From: Chloroflexota bacterium | GTDB lineage: Bacteria > Chloroflexota > Anaerolineae > Aggregatilineales > UBA2796 | Direction: 5' to 3' | Length of the DNA: 8,472 nt | NCBI GenBank assembly: GCA_017743585.1 | Contig: JAGHYP010000114.1 | Span: forward strand, 1 to 8,472 | Shown: positions 1 through 6,750 of the stretch, in pieces | How positions within the stretch are numbered: position 1 is the stretch's first letter | Layout of the letters: each line of letters starts with the position of its first letter | Program-made: the position numbers and the translations under genes | The notes under the pieces: generated by a model | What the model was told of the DNA's origin: nothing | The model's input: the letters and a program-made list of their open reading frames with translations, nothing else | Database searches by the model: none

Positions 1-22
1 AATGCACCTGTGGCATCGCGCG

Positions 23-1411
23 CTAGACGCTCTGCATGGTCACCAGCGCAAGGCGCGCCGCATTGCCCGCGCCCAGCAGCCATTTTTGCCCCTCGCGCAG
101 CAGCGCCTTCGCGCCTATCGCAACACGCCGCATCTTGTTGATATCAGCCACGCGCAGGTCCTCCAGCCCCAAGTTATGCAGCACCCACCCCCGCCGACTG
201 TCATATTCGAACCTGATCAGCGCCGCGCGCTCTTCATCGCTCTGGGCGTCACGCTCTGCGAAACCGCTCTGGGCATGCCAGCGATGCAGCGTGCGGTCGC
301 GCCAGACGACGACGCGCCCTTTATCCTGCTGAAAATGCCCAGCCTGCCCTACGCTTGCGTACAGGCGCAGGACAGGAATCTGCTTGGGGAAAGTGATGCG
401 CGTGTTGCACCATGGGCAGATGGCAGGATGATTGCGCAGCAGGATGAACGCCTTGCCCTCGCAGTCAGGATTGAAGCACGGCACGTGCTGATCTGCCATG
501 CGCATCAGCGCCTCGTGCCATGCAGCGGCTATCGGGCGCTTGCTGGGATCGCGCAAGCCATCTGTGAAGGCGCGCCGCATCAGGCCTTCCACTTCTTCGC
601 CGAGCAGCCACGCGCCGCGAAATGGGTCTTTGGGACGATTGGAGCGGTCATCAGGGTCTTCTGTGTACAGCGCCCTTTCGCCGAGCGCAAGCTGCTCATC
701 GCGCTCAGGATTCGCGGGATCGTGGACTTTTGGGCCGCGCAGCGGATGGCGCATCAGCAGCAGCTGATAGATCAGGACGGCGAGCGAGTGCAAGTCAGTT
801 TGAATCGATGGACGAATATCGCGTATGCCGCGCATTTGCGCCGCTACGATCTCAGGCGCCATGTAATCGGTCGTGCCGATCATGATCGGCGGCAGCACGT
901 CCGGCACCACCAAACCGTCTAGATCAATCAGCACTGCGCGGCGCCGCGCCACATTCACCAGAAAATTGTTCCCTGAGAAATCCGAGTGGCACAGGCCAAC
1001 GCCGTGCAACTTCCAAGCGATGCGCGCCAGCTCGCTGGCGACACATATCCGATCGAACCAGTCGCCGCGCATCGCCTCTGGGATTCTCTTGAACGACTTC
1101 GGCGAGAGCCACCACGTCAGGTCTTTGTGCTGGATTTCGTAGTTGACGTTGCGCATGCGCACGCCCAGTGACGGACGGATGACAATGCCGTTGATCCAAG
1201 CGAAGAGCGAGGCAGCGCTCGGATCGTCGCGCGTGACGTTCAACTCGCCCATGATCTTCCGCAAGGCAGGCAGGCGGGCGCGATCCGCGTGGTGGTAGAG
1301 CTTGATGACGTGCTTCCGATCGCGCGAGAGATACAGCTTGCCTTGTCCGCCGTCGTTGAACGGCTCGTCTTCGTAGTCTTCGGTTGTGCCGTCTTCTAGC
1401 ACTATGCGCAT
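23..1411 (-). CDS. Atypical protein kinase with zinc ribbon and FHA-like C-terminal domain
   Basis: Predicted cytoplasmic protein kinase of 462 residues. Seen: a glycine loop GGQGKLYLS (21-29), the ATP-anchoring lysine in VIKLY (Lys37), a catalytic loop HSDFSGNN (142-149) with Asp144 and Asn149, the metal-binding segment as IDLDG (162-166) instead of DFG, APE at 185-187, and the helix-F aspartate in TDLHSL (Asp206). The usual HRD arginine is serine. After the kinase fold comes a four-cysteine zinc ribbon (Cys312, Cys317, Cys332, Cys335). A beta-rich tail (about 345-462) looks like a degenerate FHA domain, with HRWH near 378 and a WVLHNLG...LREGQKWLLG pattern. From family knowledge, kinases of this kind often sit with vWA (TerY-like) and PP2C proteins; neither is visible here, although they could lie beyond the left edge. 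The ATG is preceded by GGGGAG about nine bases upstream. It follows clpP by 30 bases, so co-transcription is likely. The kinase call is firm; the FHA reading and substrate are inference. Confidence 0.85.
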   Translation of the reverse strand: MRIVLEDGTTEDYEDEPFNDGGQGKLYLSRDRKHVIKLYHHADRARLPALRKIMGELNVTRDDPSAASLFAWINGIVIRPSLGVRMRNVNYEIQHKDLTWWLSPKSFKRIPEAMRGDWFDRICVASELARIAWKLHGVGLCHSDFSGNNFLVNVARRRAVLIDLDGLVVPDVLPPIMIGTTDYMAPEIVAAQMRGIRDIRPSIQTDLHSLAVLIYQLLLMRHPLRGPKVHDPANPERDEQLALGERALYTEDPDDRSNRPKDPFRGAWLLGEEVEGLMRRAFTDGLRDPSKRPIAAAWHEALMRMADQHVPCFNPDCEGKAFILLRNHPAICPWCNTRITFPKQIPVLRLYASVGQAGHFQQDKGRVVVWRDRTLHRWHAQSGFAERDAQSDEERAALIRFEYDSRRGWVLHNLGLEDLRVADINKMRRVAIGAKALLREGQKWLLGAGNAARLALVTMQSV

Positions 1412-1441
1412 GGCGACCTGCTCCCCGCGCGCCGATTGCGG

Positions 1442-2038
1442 TTAGGCTTTGCGCTTTGGACTCTCGAGGATCTTATCGATGATGCCGTACTCGAGCGCGC
1501 GCTCAGCGCTCAAGTATAGGTCGCGGTCGGTATCGCGCTCCAGCGTCTTGCGCGGCTGCCCGGTCGCCTCGACCAAGATATCCAGCAGTTTCTCCTTCAA
1601 GCGCACGATCTCTTTGGCTTGGATCGCCACATCCGACGCTTGCCCGCCGCCGCCATAGCTGAGCGGCTGATGCATGTGAATCGTGGCGTTCGGCAGTGCG
1701 TAGCGCATGCCTTTAGCGCCTGCCGCCAGCAAGACCGTGCCGAAGCTCGCCGTCATGCCGATTGCCGTCGTGCTGACCGGCGCCTTGATCAGGCGCATGG
1801 CGTCGTAAATCGCCAAGCCTGCGTAAATTTCGCCGCCCGGCGACTGAATGTACATCTTGATCTCGCGATCGGGATCTTGATGATCGAGGTAGAGCAGCTG
1901 CGCCACGATTGAATTCGCCACGAGAGTGTTGATCTCCGTGCCGACGAAGATGATCCGCTCTTTGAGCAGCAGGGAATAGACATCCCACGCGCGCTCATAG
2001 CGTCCTGTATCTTCGATCACAGTTGGAATGAAAGTCAT
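1442..2038 (-). CDS. clpP: ATP-dependent Clp protease proteolytic subunit ClpP
   Basis: Serine peptidase (family S14) of 198 residues, the usual ClpP length. It forms the barrel-shaped proteolytic core that degrades unfolded or tagged proteins fed by a Clp ATPase in the cytoplasm. Seen: the N-terminal axial segment TFIPTVIEDTGRYERAWDVYS, the oxyanion motif SPGG (66-69), the nucleophile in GMTASFG (Ser98), the catalytic His in HMHQP (His123) and the catalytic Asp in DTDRDLYLS (Asp173). The handle helix and the C-terminal ALEYGIIDKIL are normal. The frame stays open upstream to 2299, but the start at 2038 is chosen because the ClpP family begins at this Met and GGAG lies seven bases before it. 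A sigma-70-like promoter sits just upstream. Its neighbour is not clpX, the common partner, so the cognate unfoldase is encoded elsewhere. No missing active-site residue; a complete, functional gene is expected. Confidence 0.97.
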   Translation of the reverse strand: MTFIPTVIEDTGRYERAWDVYSLLLKERIIFVGTEINTLVANSIVAQLLYLDHQDPDREIKMYIQSPGGEIYAGLAIYDAMRLIKAPVSTTAIGMTASFGTVLLAAGAKGMRYALPNATIHMHQPLSYGGGGQASDVAIQAKEIVRLKEKLLDILVEATGQPRKTLERDTDRDLYLSAERALEYGIIDKILESPKRKA

Positions 2039-2045
2039 GTTTTTG

Positions 2046-2049
2046 CTCC
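2046..2049 (-). promoter_or_regulatory. Ribosome binding site of clpP
   Basis: On the minus strand GGAG lies seven bases before the ATG at 2038. It decides between this start and the upstream ATG at 2230 in the same open frame: it supports the short 198-residue ClpP and argues against a 64-residue N-terminal extension. Confidence 0.6.
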
Positions 2050-2074
2050 AATTGGCTCGTCGCGCTGATTCCCA

Positions 2075-2104
2075 AGTATAGCCGCTTTTGGCGCAAAGTG
2101 TGCA
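2075..2104 (-). promoter_or_regulatory. Candidate sigma-70-type promoter for clpP and the downstream kinase
   Basis: Read on the minus strand: TGCACA (-35, 2104-2099, four of six to consensus), an 18-base spacer, then TATACT (-10, 2080-2075, five of six). The predicted transcript would start near 2068, giving a leader of about 30 bases with the clpP ribosome site in it. Identified by eye from consensus only. No heat-shock CIRCE-type inverted repeat was noticed here. Confidence 0.4.
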
Positions 2105-2248
2105 TAGAGGCTTCATCAGTGTACTGCGCGCAGGCGACCGCGTCAGTTGCAGCCGCCGCAGCGCGTCCAACAGAGGCGCACGCCAAGTGCCACCAGCAAT
2201 CCTGCAGCAGCCATCTTGTTCGGCGTGCAAGTCCGCTGCTTGCGCCTT

Positions 2249-2290
2249 AAGCTGCGCGATGGTCTCTTCAAACTGCGCGATAGTCTCTTC
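2249..2290 (-). repeat. Imperfect 21-base tandem duplication
   Basis: Two adjacent 21-base units (2249-2269 and 2270-2290) match at 19 of 21 positions and differ only by G/A changes at unit positions 3 and 13. On the minus strand both read as EETIAQ(F/L) in the same frame, so the duplication keeps frame. It lies just after the stop that ends the mfd relic. It could be a heptad duplication in a former coiled coil or a recent slippage event. Confidence 0.7.
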
Positions 2291-2299
2291 GCGCCCCGA

Positions 2300-2725
2300 T
2301 CAGCCGATGGCGAGCCATAAGCGCACTAATTTCTCCTGCTCCACGCGCTTACCGGGCGCCAACCGATGCGAGTGCGCGCGGAATTCGCGCAGCGGCAAGG
2401 TGCGCTGCATCAAAGCATCCGCTGAGGCAATCGCGATTGTCGGCGCGGTCGCAGAAGAGCGCGCTCGGCTCGGCAAAGCGATCAATAGGCGCTTGCGGCA
2501 GCTAGATAGGCAGCTGTTCGCTCAGCGCGTAGGCGCGCTCGGCAGGGTCGCTCAGCACGACCACTGGTCATTGTTGCCGCCTGTGCCAGCGCCGCGGCCA
2601 CGAACGGACGTGCGGCGCGCAAAACGCGCTGATCCGGAGAACGCTGCAGCCTGCCAGCGCTCGCTCCAGCAGTTGCGAAACGCAACGCTCTCGCACAGGA
2701 GCGCGATCAAGCCGTGTATATGTGT
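2300..2725 (-). pseudogene. mfd: Decayed N-terminal fragment of transcription-repair coupling factor Mfd
   Basis: No single frame is open here, but pieces in three minus-strand frames line up in order with the start of Mfd, the helicase that removes stalled RNA polymerase and recruits the UvrA repair machinery. Pieces: a LIALLCESVAF-like start near 2710; LRAARPFVAAALAQA (about 2622-2578), matching the early Mfd helix; PVVVLSDPAERAYALSEQLPI (2567-2505), followed by an in-frame TAG; then IAIASADALMQRTLP and REFRAHSHRLAPGKRVEQEKL...LWLAIG (about 2446-2303), ending in TGA where Mfd normally continues with GY. At least two frame changes and two stops are needed, and about 1,000 downstream residues (RNA polymerase-binding and helicase domains) are absent. 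Position directly after pth fits the common pth-mfd order. Identification rests on remembered family patterns, not an alignment; a short repeat of assembly indels would not explain the truncation. Confidence 0.6.
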
Positions 2726-2732
2726 GCTCTGT

Positions 2733-3371
2733 TTATTCGCTCTTCGGCTCAGCAGTCGGTAGGCTTGGCGCGGCGCCTGCGTCGCGCGCGGCGTCTCGGG
2801 CAATGCCGTTGTAGCGCGCCATGGCAAGCTCAATGCCGAATTCTAGCCATGTCTCCACAGCGCGCACGGCACGGTCGGCTGTCTCCGCGACGAGGAGCTG
2901 CTCTTCAGCAGTGAAGGGCTGCAAAACATACGTCGCCGCGTCCATGTGCTCGGGCGGGCGCCCGATGCCGAAGCGCAAGCGCGCCACCTGCTGCGTGCCG
3001 AGCTGCTCTAGGATGCTCTTCAAGCCTCTCTGACCGCCTGCGCTGCCGCTGGGACGCAGCCGCAACGTGCCGAGCGGGATATCGAGATCATCGAGAACGA
3101 TCAGCACGTTTGTCAGGGGGAGATTGTAGAAGGCGACCAGCAGACGGACTGCTTCGCCGCTCAAGTTCATGTAGGTCTGTGGCTTGGCGAGCAAGACGCG
3201 CCGCTGAGCGATGATGCCTTCGGCGAGCAGAGCCTTCGCTTGCTTTTTGGCAAAGCTGAGCGCGTGCTTGGCGGCTAGGCGCTCGACGATCTGAAAGCCG
3301 ATGTTGTGGCGCGTGCGCTCATACTCCCTGCCCGGATTGCCCAAGCCGACGATCAAGAAGCGATCTGTCAT
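2733..3371 (-). CDS. pth: Peptidyl-tRNA hydrolase
   Basis: Cytoplasmic enzyme of 212 residues that cleaves the ester bond of peptidyl-tRNAs dropped from ribosomes, recycling tRNA. Seen: GLGNPGREYERTRHNIGF with the substrate-binding Asn12 and catalytic His22, KPQTYMNLSG with Asn69, and LDDLDIPLG with the conserved aspartate (Asp94), followed by GSAGGQRGLKSIL. In that last motif the His-Asn pair of many Pth enzymes (GGHNG) is Gln-Arg, a substitution I believe occurs in other functional Pths. Length is slightly over the usual 185-200 because of a variable Ala/Pro-rich tail. The frame is open further upstream (to 3590), but that part is the antisense-like shadow of the kinase gene, and the family begins at MTDRFLIVGLGNPG. 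No strong ribosome site precedes this ATG. With only 16 bases after the Ser/Thr kinase stop, translational coupling and a shared transcript are likely. Confidence 0.96.
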   Translation of the reverse strand: MTDRFLIVGLGNPGREYERTRHNIGFQIVERLAAKHALSFAKKQAKALLAEGIIAQRRVLLAKPQTYMNLSGEAVRLLVAFYNLPLTNVLIVLDDLDIPLGTLRLRPSGSAGGQRGLKSILEQLGTQQVARLRFGIGRPPEHMDAATYVLQPFTAEEQLLVAETADRAVRAVETWLEFGIELAMARYNGIARDAARDAGAAPSLPTAEPKSE

Positions 3372-3387
3372 GAAAACTGCGCGCCTA

Positions 3388-5247
3388 TCATTGCGTGGCG
3401 CGGCTGGGCAGCGAGAAGGTGCAGCGCTTGGCGGCAATTTCGCAGACGGCGACCTCTTGATCGCCAAGCCGCACGCTGAAGGTGGTCGCTGCTGCACTGT
3501 GAGCGCGCCAGAACTGTTTCGTGGGCGCCACGTAGCGGAAGGAAGCCAGCGAGCGGCACTCGCGGAAGCGCGACTCAATCTGGCGCTCAATGCGGCTGAC
3601 TTTCAGGCACCAACCGGGCGGAAAACTGTTCAGCTTCCGCACAGCGCCTGTCAGCGCCCACTCAGCCGCGCTGAACAGGTACAGCTCAGCGCCCTCCTGA
3701 ACAAAGTTCAGGTCAAGCAAGTCTAGCGTGCGGCGGCTGATGTTGATCAGGTTGAGCTGGTCGTTATCGTAGACCAGCAGGATATCTGGGCCAAGCGGCT
3801 CGGGAGTCGGCGTGAATGTGTGAGTCGGCGTCAGGGTGCGCACAACAGCTTGCAATGGCGTGGGAGTTAGCGTGCTCGTGAGCGTCGGCTCGCGAGACGG
3901 ACTGGCGGTCAGCGTAGCTGTGTGTTGAACGGCAACAGGCGCGGGGGTCTGTGTTTGCGTCGCAGTATCGGTGCGTGTGGCGGTCGGCGTATGCGCGCTG
4001 CTCGGCGCGACAGTCAGCGCGATAGTCAACGTGACCGTTGGCTGCACGAGCAAGACATCGCTCGGCGTGCGAGTGAAGGTGTGTGTTGCGCTCGGCAGCG
4101 CGGCGAGGGCGGTCTCGGTCAGGGCGGCGGCAGGCGTCTCGGGCAGGCGACCTAGGAAGAAGGTGACGAGCGCGGCGAACAAGAGCAGAACGCCGATCAG
4201 CGCAGGAAAGAGAAAGCCACGCTTCTTGGCGGGCGGCGCTTGCGATCTGGCGAGCTGCGGAGGGCGCAGATTGAGCGTCCCGCGATCAGCGTCATTCGCT
4301 TCGACCCAATCGCTTGCAGGCGTGAAGCGCCGCGACGCGGAAGAATCGCTGAGGCGCCTGGGCGCTAGAGGCGCGCTGCGCTTGATCGGCAGATGCTCAG
4401 TATCGCCGCCGAAGAGCGCCAATGCCAAGGCGCGCGCGAATTCGGCGCCGCTGGCATAGCGCCGCTCAGGGTCTTTATCCAGTATCTTGAACAGGACTGC
4501 CTCAACGCTGCTGGGCAGCTCAGGCGCGAATTCAAGCGGCGAAGGCGGCATATCGTGCAAGTGCTTGAGCGCGATGCTCATGGCAGATGGAGCGTCAAAA
4601 GGCACTCTGCCTGTCAGCATCTCGTAAGCGCAAACGCCGAGCGAGTACAGGTCGCTTTGCGGCACAGCGTTCTTGGAAGAGACAGCTTGCTCAGGCGCGA
4701 TGTAATGCGCGCTGCCGAAGGTATCGCCAAGCGTGCCGTCGGAGACGCTCAGCACCAAGCCGAAGTCGGTCAAGACGGCTTGCTTGTGCGGCGTGATCAT
4801 GATGTTGGAAGGCTTGACGTCGCGATGGATGACGCCGAGGCTGTGCGCATAGTCCAGCGCATCGCCGATATCTTGCACAACGCTGACTACATCGGCGTGC
4901 GGCATGCGCATAGCGCGCTCGTTGTACTCGCGCAAGACTTGGCGCAAGTCTTTGCCCTCGATGAAGGCCATCGCCATGAAATAGAGTTGCTCGTATTCGC
5001 CAAACTGGTAGACCTTCACGATGTTCGGGTGCTGATCGAGCTTAGCAATGGCGCGCGCTTCGCGCTCAAAGCGCACTCGATACTCGGTTTGATCGGCGGT
5101 CGCCAGTTCAGAGGCGATCACCTTGACAGCTGCATACCGCTGCAGACGCTCATCGTAGCCTTTATAGACGCGCGCCATGCCGCCTTTGCCCAAAAGCTCT
5201 TGAATGACGTAATCGCCTAACTTTTTTCCGATGAGCGGGTCAGCCAT
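3388..5247 (-). CDS. Membrane-anchored Hanks-type Ser/Thr protein kinase with Thr/Pro-rich stalk and extracytoplasmic sensor domain
   Basis: Transmembrane receptor-type Ser/Thr kinase of 619 residues. Kinase domain about 13-280: glycine loop GKGGMARVY (20-28), Lys42, alpha-C Glu63, HRDVKPSN (141-148), DFG (161-163), the activation segment GTLGDTFGSAHYIAPE (APE 184-186) and Asp199 in SDLYSLG; all catalytic residues are present. A Ser/Pro/Arg-rich juxtamembrane region (285-344) ends in KKR. One membrane helix spans 345-365, which by the positive-inside rule puts the kinase in the cytoplasm. A Thr/Pro/Ser-rich stalk (371-486) follows, then a beta-rich domain (487-619) with cysteines 547, 564, 602 and 609 that I cannot name; its start (LINISRRTLDL) faintly recalls lamin-tail-like domains. 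No PASTA repeats. Two starts are adjacent (GTG 5250, ATG 5247); ATG is preferred for spacing to AGGTGAGG. It is next to a histidine kinase gene and 16 bases before pth. Ligand and substrates are unknown. Confidence 0.93.
   Translation of the reverse strand: MADPLIGKKLGDYVIQELLGKGGMARVYKGYDERLQRYAAVKVIASELATADQTEYRVRFEREARAIAKLDQHPNIVKVYQFGEYEQLYFMAMAFIEGKDLRQVLREYNERAMRMPHADVVSVVQDIGDALDYAHSLGVIHRDVKPSNIMITPHKQAVLTDFGLVLSVSDGTLGDTFGSAHYIAPEQAVSSKNAVPQSDLYSLGVCAYEMLTGRVPFDAPSAMSIALKHLHDMPPSPLEFAPELPSSVEAVLFKILDKDPERRYASGAEFARALALALFGGDTEHLPIKRSAPLAPRRLSDSSASRRFTPASDWVEANDADRGTLNLRPPQLARSQAPPAKKRGFLFPALIGVLLLFAALVTFFLGRLPETPAAALTETALAALPSATHTFTRTPSDVLLVQPTVTLTIALTVAPSSAHTPTATRTDTATQTQTPAPVAVQHTATLTASPSREPTLTSTLTPTPLQAVVRTLTPTHTFTPTPEPLGPDILLVYDNDQLNLINISRRTLDLLDLNFVQEGAELYLFSAAEWALTGAVRKLNSFPPGWCLKVSRIERQIESRFRECRSLASFRYVAPTKQFWRAHSAAATTFSVRLGDQEVAVCEIAAKRCTFSLPSRATQ
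3790..4137 (-). repeat. Low-complexity segment encoding the Thr/Pro-rich extracytoplasmic stalk
   Basis: Within the Ser/Thr kinase gene, codons 371-486 encode irregular TPT, TxTxT and TPTP units (for example TPTATRTDTATQTQTP and LTPTHTFTPTPEP). The DNA shows matching recurrent gtcggcgt- and gtgtg-type words on the plus strand, without an exact unit length. Such stalks are familiar in surface proteins of Chloroflexota; they probably hold the sensor domain away from the membrane and may carry O-linked sugars (inference). Repetitive DNA of this type can vary in length between strains. Confidence 0.7.
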
Positions 5248-5251
5248 CACG

Positions 5252-5259
5252 CCTCACCT
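5252..5259 (-). promoter_or_regulatory. Ribosome binding site of the Ser/Thr kinase gene
   Basis: AGGTGAGG on the minus strand overlaps the anti-Shine-Dalgarno consensus core GGTGA. It ends only one base before the GTG at 5250 but four bases before the ATG at 5247 (six from its GGTGA core), so the ATG is the likelier start. Confidence 0.6.
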
Positions 5260-5287
5260 ATGAGCGCTGCACTAATACTGAACCGAG

Positions 5288-5293
5288 ATTATA
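5288..5293 (-). promoter_or_regulatory. Candidate -10 element for the Ser/Thr kinase gene
   Basis: A perfect TATAAT on the minus strand lies 40 bases before the kinase start, in the 106-base gap after the histidine kinase. No good -35 is seen at 16-18 bases; the nearest sequence (GCGTAA) is poor. It might be a weak or activator-dependent promoter that separates kinase and pth transcription from the histidine kinase. Confidence 0.35.
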
Positions 5294-5353
5294 GCGCGCC
5301 GACGGACGCCTTACGCTCAGGCGCACGCAGGAAAATTTCTACCCGATGAGCGC

Positions 5354-6643
5354 TCAGGCTCCTCGCTGCGGCTCGGCAGCGGGCGGCGCTATCGGCAAAG
5401 TGAAATAGAACGTCGTGCCGACGCCGAGCGTGCTCTGGAAGCCGATCTGGCCGCCGTGCGCTTCCACGATCCGCTTGGCGATTGCCAAGCCCAAGCCCGT
5501 GCCTTGCGTGCCGCCCGCCACATCTTTGGCGCGATAGAACCTCTCGAAGATATGCTGTTGGCTCTCTTCGCTTATGCCGCGCCCGGTATCTTGCACCTCG
5601 AGGTGCGCCATGCGCGGCGGCTGATCGCCCTGCACAAGCGCGCGTGCGCGCACAAAAATCTCGCCGTGATCGCGATTGTACTTGATGGCGTTCGTCAGCA
5701 AGTTCAAGATGACCCGCTTGACCTTGCTGCGATCTGCATCGAGCGCGATCGACTCAGACTGGACGTGAATAGCAATGTAGCGCTCTGCCGCCTGCTGACG
5801 CACGATCGCAACCGTCTCTTCAAGCAGCGTCGCGCAGTCAAAATGGCTGATTTCCAAGCGCTCACGCCCCGACTCAAGGCGCGCCAGGTCGAGGAATTCA
5901 GTGGTCATGCGCGTCAAGCGCTCTACTTCGTTCTGGATGGTCTGGACAATATCGCGGCGGCGATTTTCGGGCAGGTCAGGGCGCATCAGCAAGGCGGCGC
6001 TGGCGCGCAAGCCCATCAGCGGCGCGCGCAACTCATGCATCATCTCTTCGATCAGGTCGCTTTGCTGGAACAGGCGCGCGTTCTCAATGGCGACAGCCGC
6101 TTGGGCAGCGAGCGTGGTCAGCGTGTTGACGTCATCTTCTGTCCATTGCGAGCCGGGGCGCTTGTTGACGGCTTGCACCACGCCAATCACGCGGTTATGG
6201 GCGATCATCGGCACGCCGAGCAAGTTGCGCGTCTCGAAACCAATGGTCTCGTCCACGCCGCGAAAGAAGCGCGGATCGCTGCGCACATCCTCCACAAGGC
6301 TCGGCTCGCCATGCCGCACCACCCAGCCCGCCAAGCTGCTATCAATCGGCACGACGAGGGCTTCCATTGCGCCAGCGGTCATGCTCGGATGTGAAGACGC
6401 CTCGAAGCGCAGCTCGCCCGTCTTGGGATCGATCAGCATGATCGAGGCAGCTTCAGTGTCGGTCAGCTCAGTGGCAGCGTGAATGATGCGATTGAGCAGC
6501 ATTTTGAGATCGAGCGTTGAGTTGAGCTGACGGCTGATCTCCATCAGGCGCTCGTAGCGCGCCATCAGCTGCAGATACTTTTGAATAGCGACGTCGTTCC
6601 CTAATGTAGAGCTGCCGAAATAATGTGTGGGCCTGTCGGACAT
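5354..6643 (-). CDS. Soluble GAF-domain sensor histidine kinase
   Basis: Two-component sensor kinase of 429 residues with no membrane segment, so probably cytoplasmic. A short helical leader (about 17-45) precedes a GAF domain (about 46-192; SIMLIDPKTGELRFEAS, LAGWVVRHGEPSLVEDV, NLLGVPMIAHNRVIGVVQAVNK). Then come the dimerisation and phosphoacceptor domain with H-box MHELRAPL (His203) and a complete HATPase domain: N-box NLLTNAIKYN (314-323), G1 DTGRGIS (352-358), F-box FERFYRA (366-372) and G2 GTGLGLA (381-387). All catalytic motifs are intact. The GAF ligand cannot be read from sequence; GAF domains bind cyclic nucleotides, haems, flavins or other small molecules. No response regulator is adjacent, so it is an orphan kinase in this window, or it may act on the neighbouring Ser/Thr kinase branch (inference). 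The ATG at 6643 has only a weak GGGA upstream; a candidate promoter lies about 60 bases before it. Confidence 0.94.
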   Translation of the reverse strand: MSDRPTHYFGSSTLGNDVAIQKYLQLMARYERLMEISRQLNSTLDLKMLLNRIIHAATELTDTEAASIMLIDPKTGELRFEASSHPSMTAGAMEALVVPIDSSLAGWVVRHGEPSLVEDVRSDPRFFRGVDETIGFETRNLLGVPMIAHNRVIGVVQAVNKRPGSQWTEDDVNTLTTLAAQAAVAIENARLFQQSDLIEEMMHELRAPLMGLRASAALLMRPDLPENRRRDIVQTIQNEVERLTRMTTEFLDLARLESGRERLEISHFDCATLLEETVAIVRQQAAERYIAIHVQSESIALDADRSKVKRVILNLLTNAIKYNRDHGEIFVRARALVQGDQPPRMAHLEVQDTGRGISEESQQHIFERFYRAKDVAGGTQGTGLGLAIAKRIVEAHGGQIGFQSTLGVGTTFYFTLPIAPPAAEPQRGA

Positions 6644-6702
6644 AGCGCAATATCCCGCGCCGATCGTCTTCAGCGCGTTTTCAAAAATCGGCTCAGCGCG
6701 CT

Positions 6703-6732
6703 ATTATGGCTTGCGCCAGCAATGCGTTGCAA
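6703..6732 (-). promoter_or_regulatory. Candidate sigma-70-type promoter for the histidine kinase
   Basis: On the minus strand: TTGCAA (-35, 6732-6727, four of six), an 18-base spacer and CATAAT (-10, 6708-6703, five of six). It would start transcription near 6696, leaving a leader of about 50 bases. Consensus match by eye. Confidence 0.4.
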
Positions 6733-6750
6733 ATCTTAATGCAGCGCCAT

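Larger units (their letters stand above)
2039..2299. other. Region upstream of clpP without a convincing gene; possible decayed coding remnant
   Basis: This stretch lies between the clpP start and the end of the mfd relic. It holds the clpP ribosome site and candidate promoter near its left end. At its right end, the minus strand in the clpP frame encodes a short coiled-coil-like stretch (EETIAQFEETIAQLKAQ) with no start codon of its own; a frame change further on would read a hydrophobic stretch (MAAAGLLVALGVRLC). That combination could be the remains of a small membrane-anchored coiled-coil protein, but it is too short and broken to name. Nothing resembling a tRNA was noticed. Confidence 0.4.

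Noticed and set aside
2..922. Long plus-strand open frame of 306 residues opposite the left-hand kinase
   Set aside because: It is antisense to a gene with clear kinase motifs, has no recognisable domain or ribosome site, and arises from the GC-rich codon pattern of the real gene.
2039..2230. A 64-residue N-terminal extension of ClpP
   Set aside because: The frame is open, but the extension crosses the candidate promoter, lacks ClpP similarity, and a ribosome site precedes the internal Met that matches the family start.
2088..2762. Plus-strand open frame of 224 residues across the clpP-pth gap
   Set aside because: Its translation is rich in Ser, Arg, Cys and Ala without any domain, and it is the antisense of the mfd relic, whose minus-strand fragments do show family patterns.
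3372..3590. A 73-residue N-terminal extension of Pth
   Set aside because: It overlaps the end of the Ser/Thr kinase in another frame, and Pth proteins begin at the MxxxxLIVGLGNPG motif.
4393..5220. Plus-strand open frame of 275 residues opposite the Ser/Thr kinase
   Set aside because: Antisense to the catalytic kinase domain; no motif of its own.
5347..5356. Palindrome TGAGCGCTCA at the histidine kinase stop as a terminator
   Set aside because: The stem is only five base pairs without a loop, and no T-run follows directly in the direction of transcription.
5456..6394. Plus-strand open frame of 312 residues opposite the histidine kinase
   Set aside because: Antisense to the GAF and HATPase domains; it is a shadow of their codon pattern.
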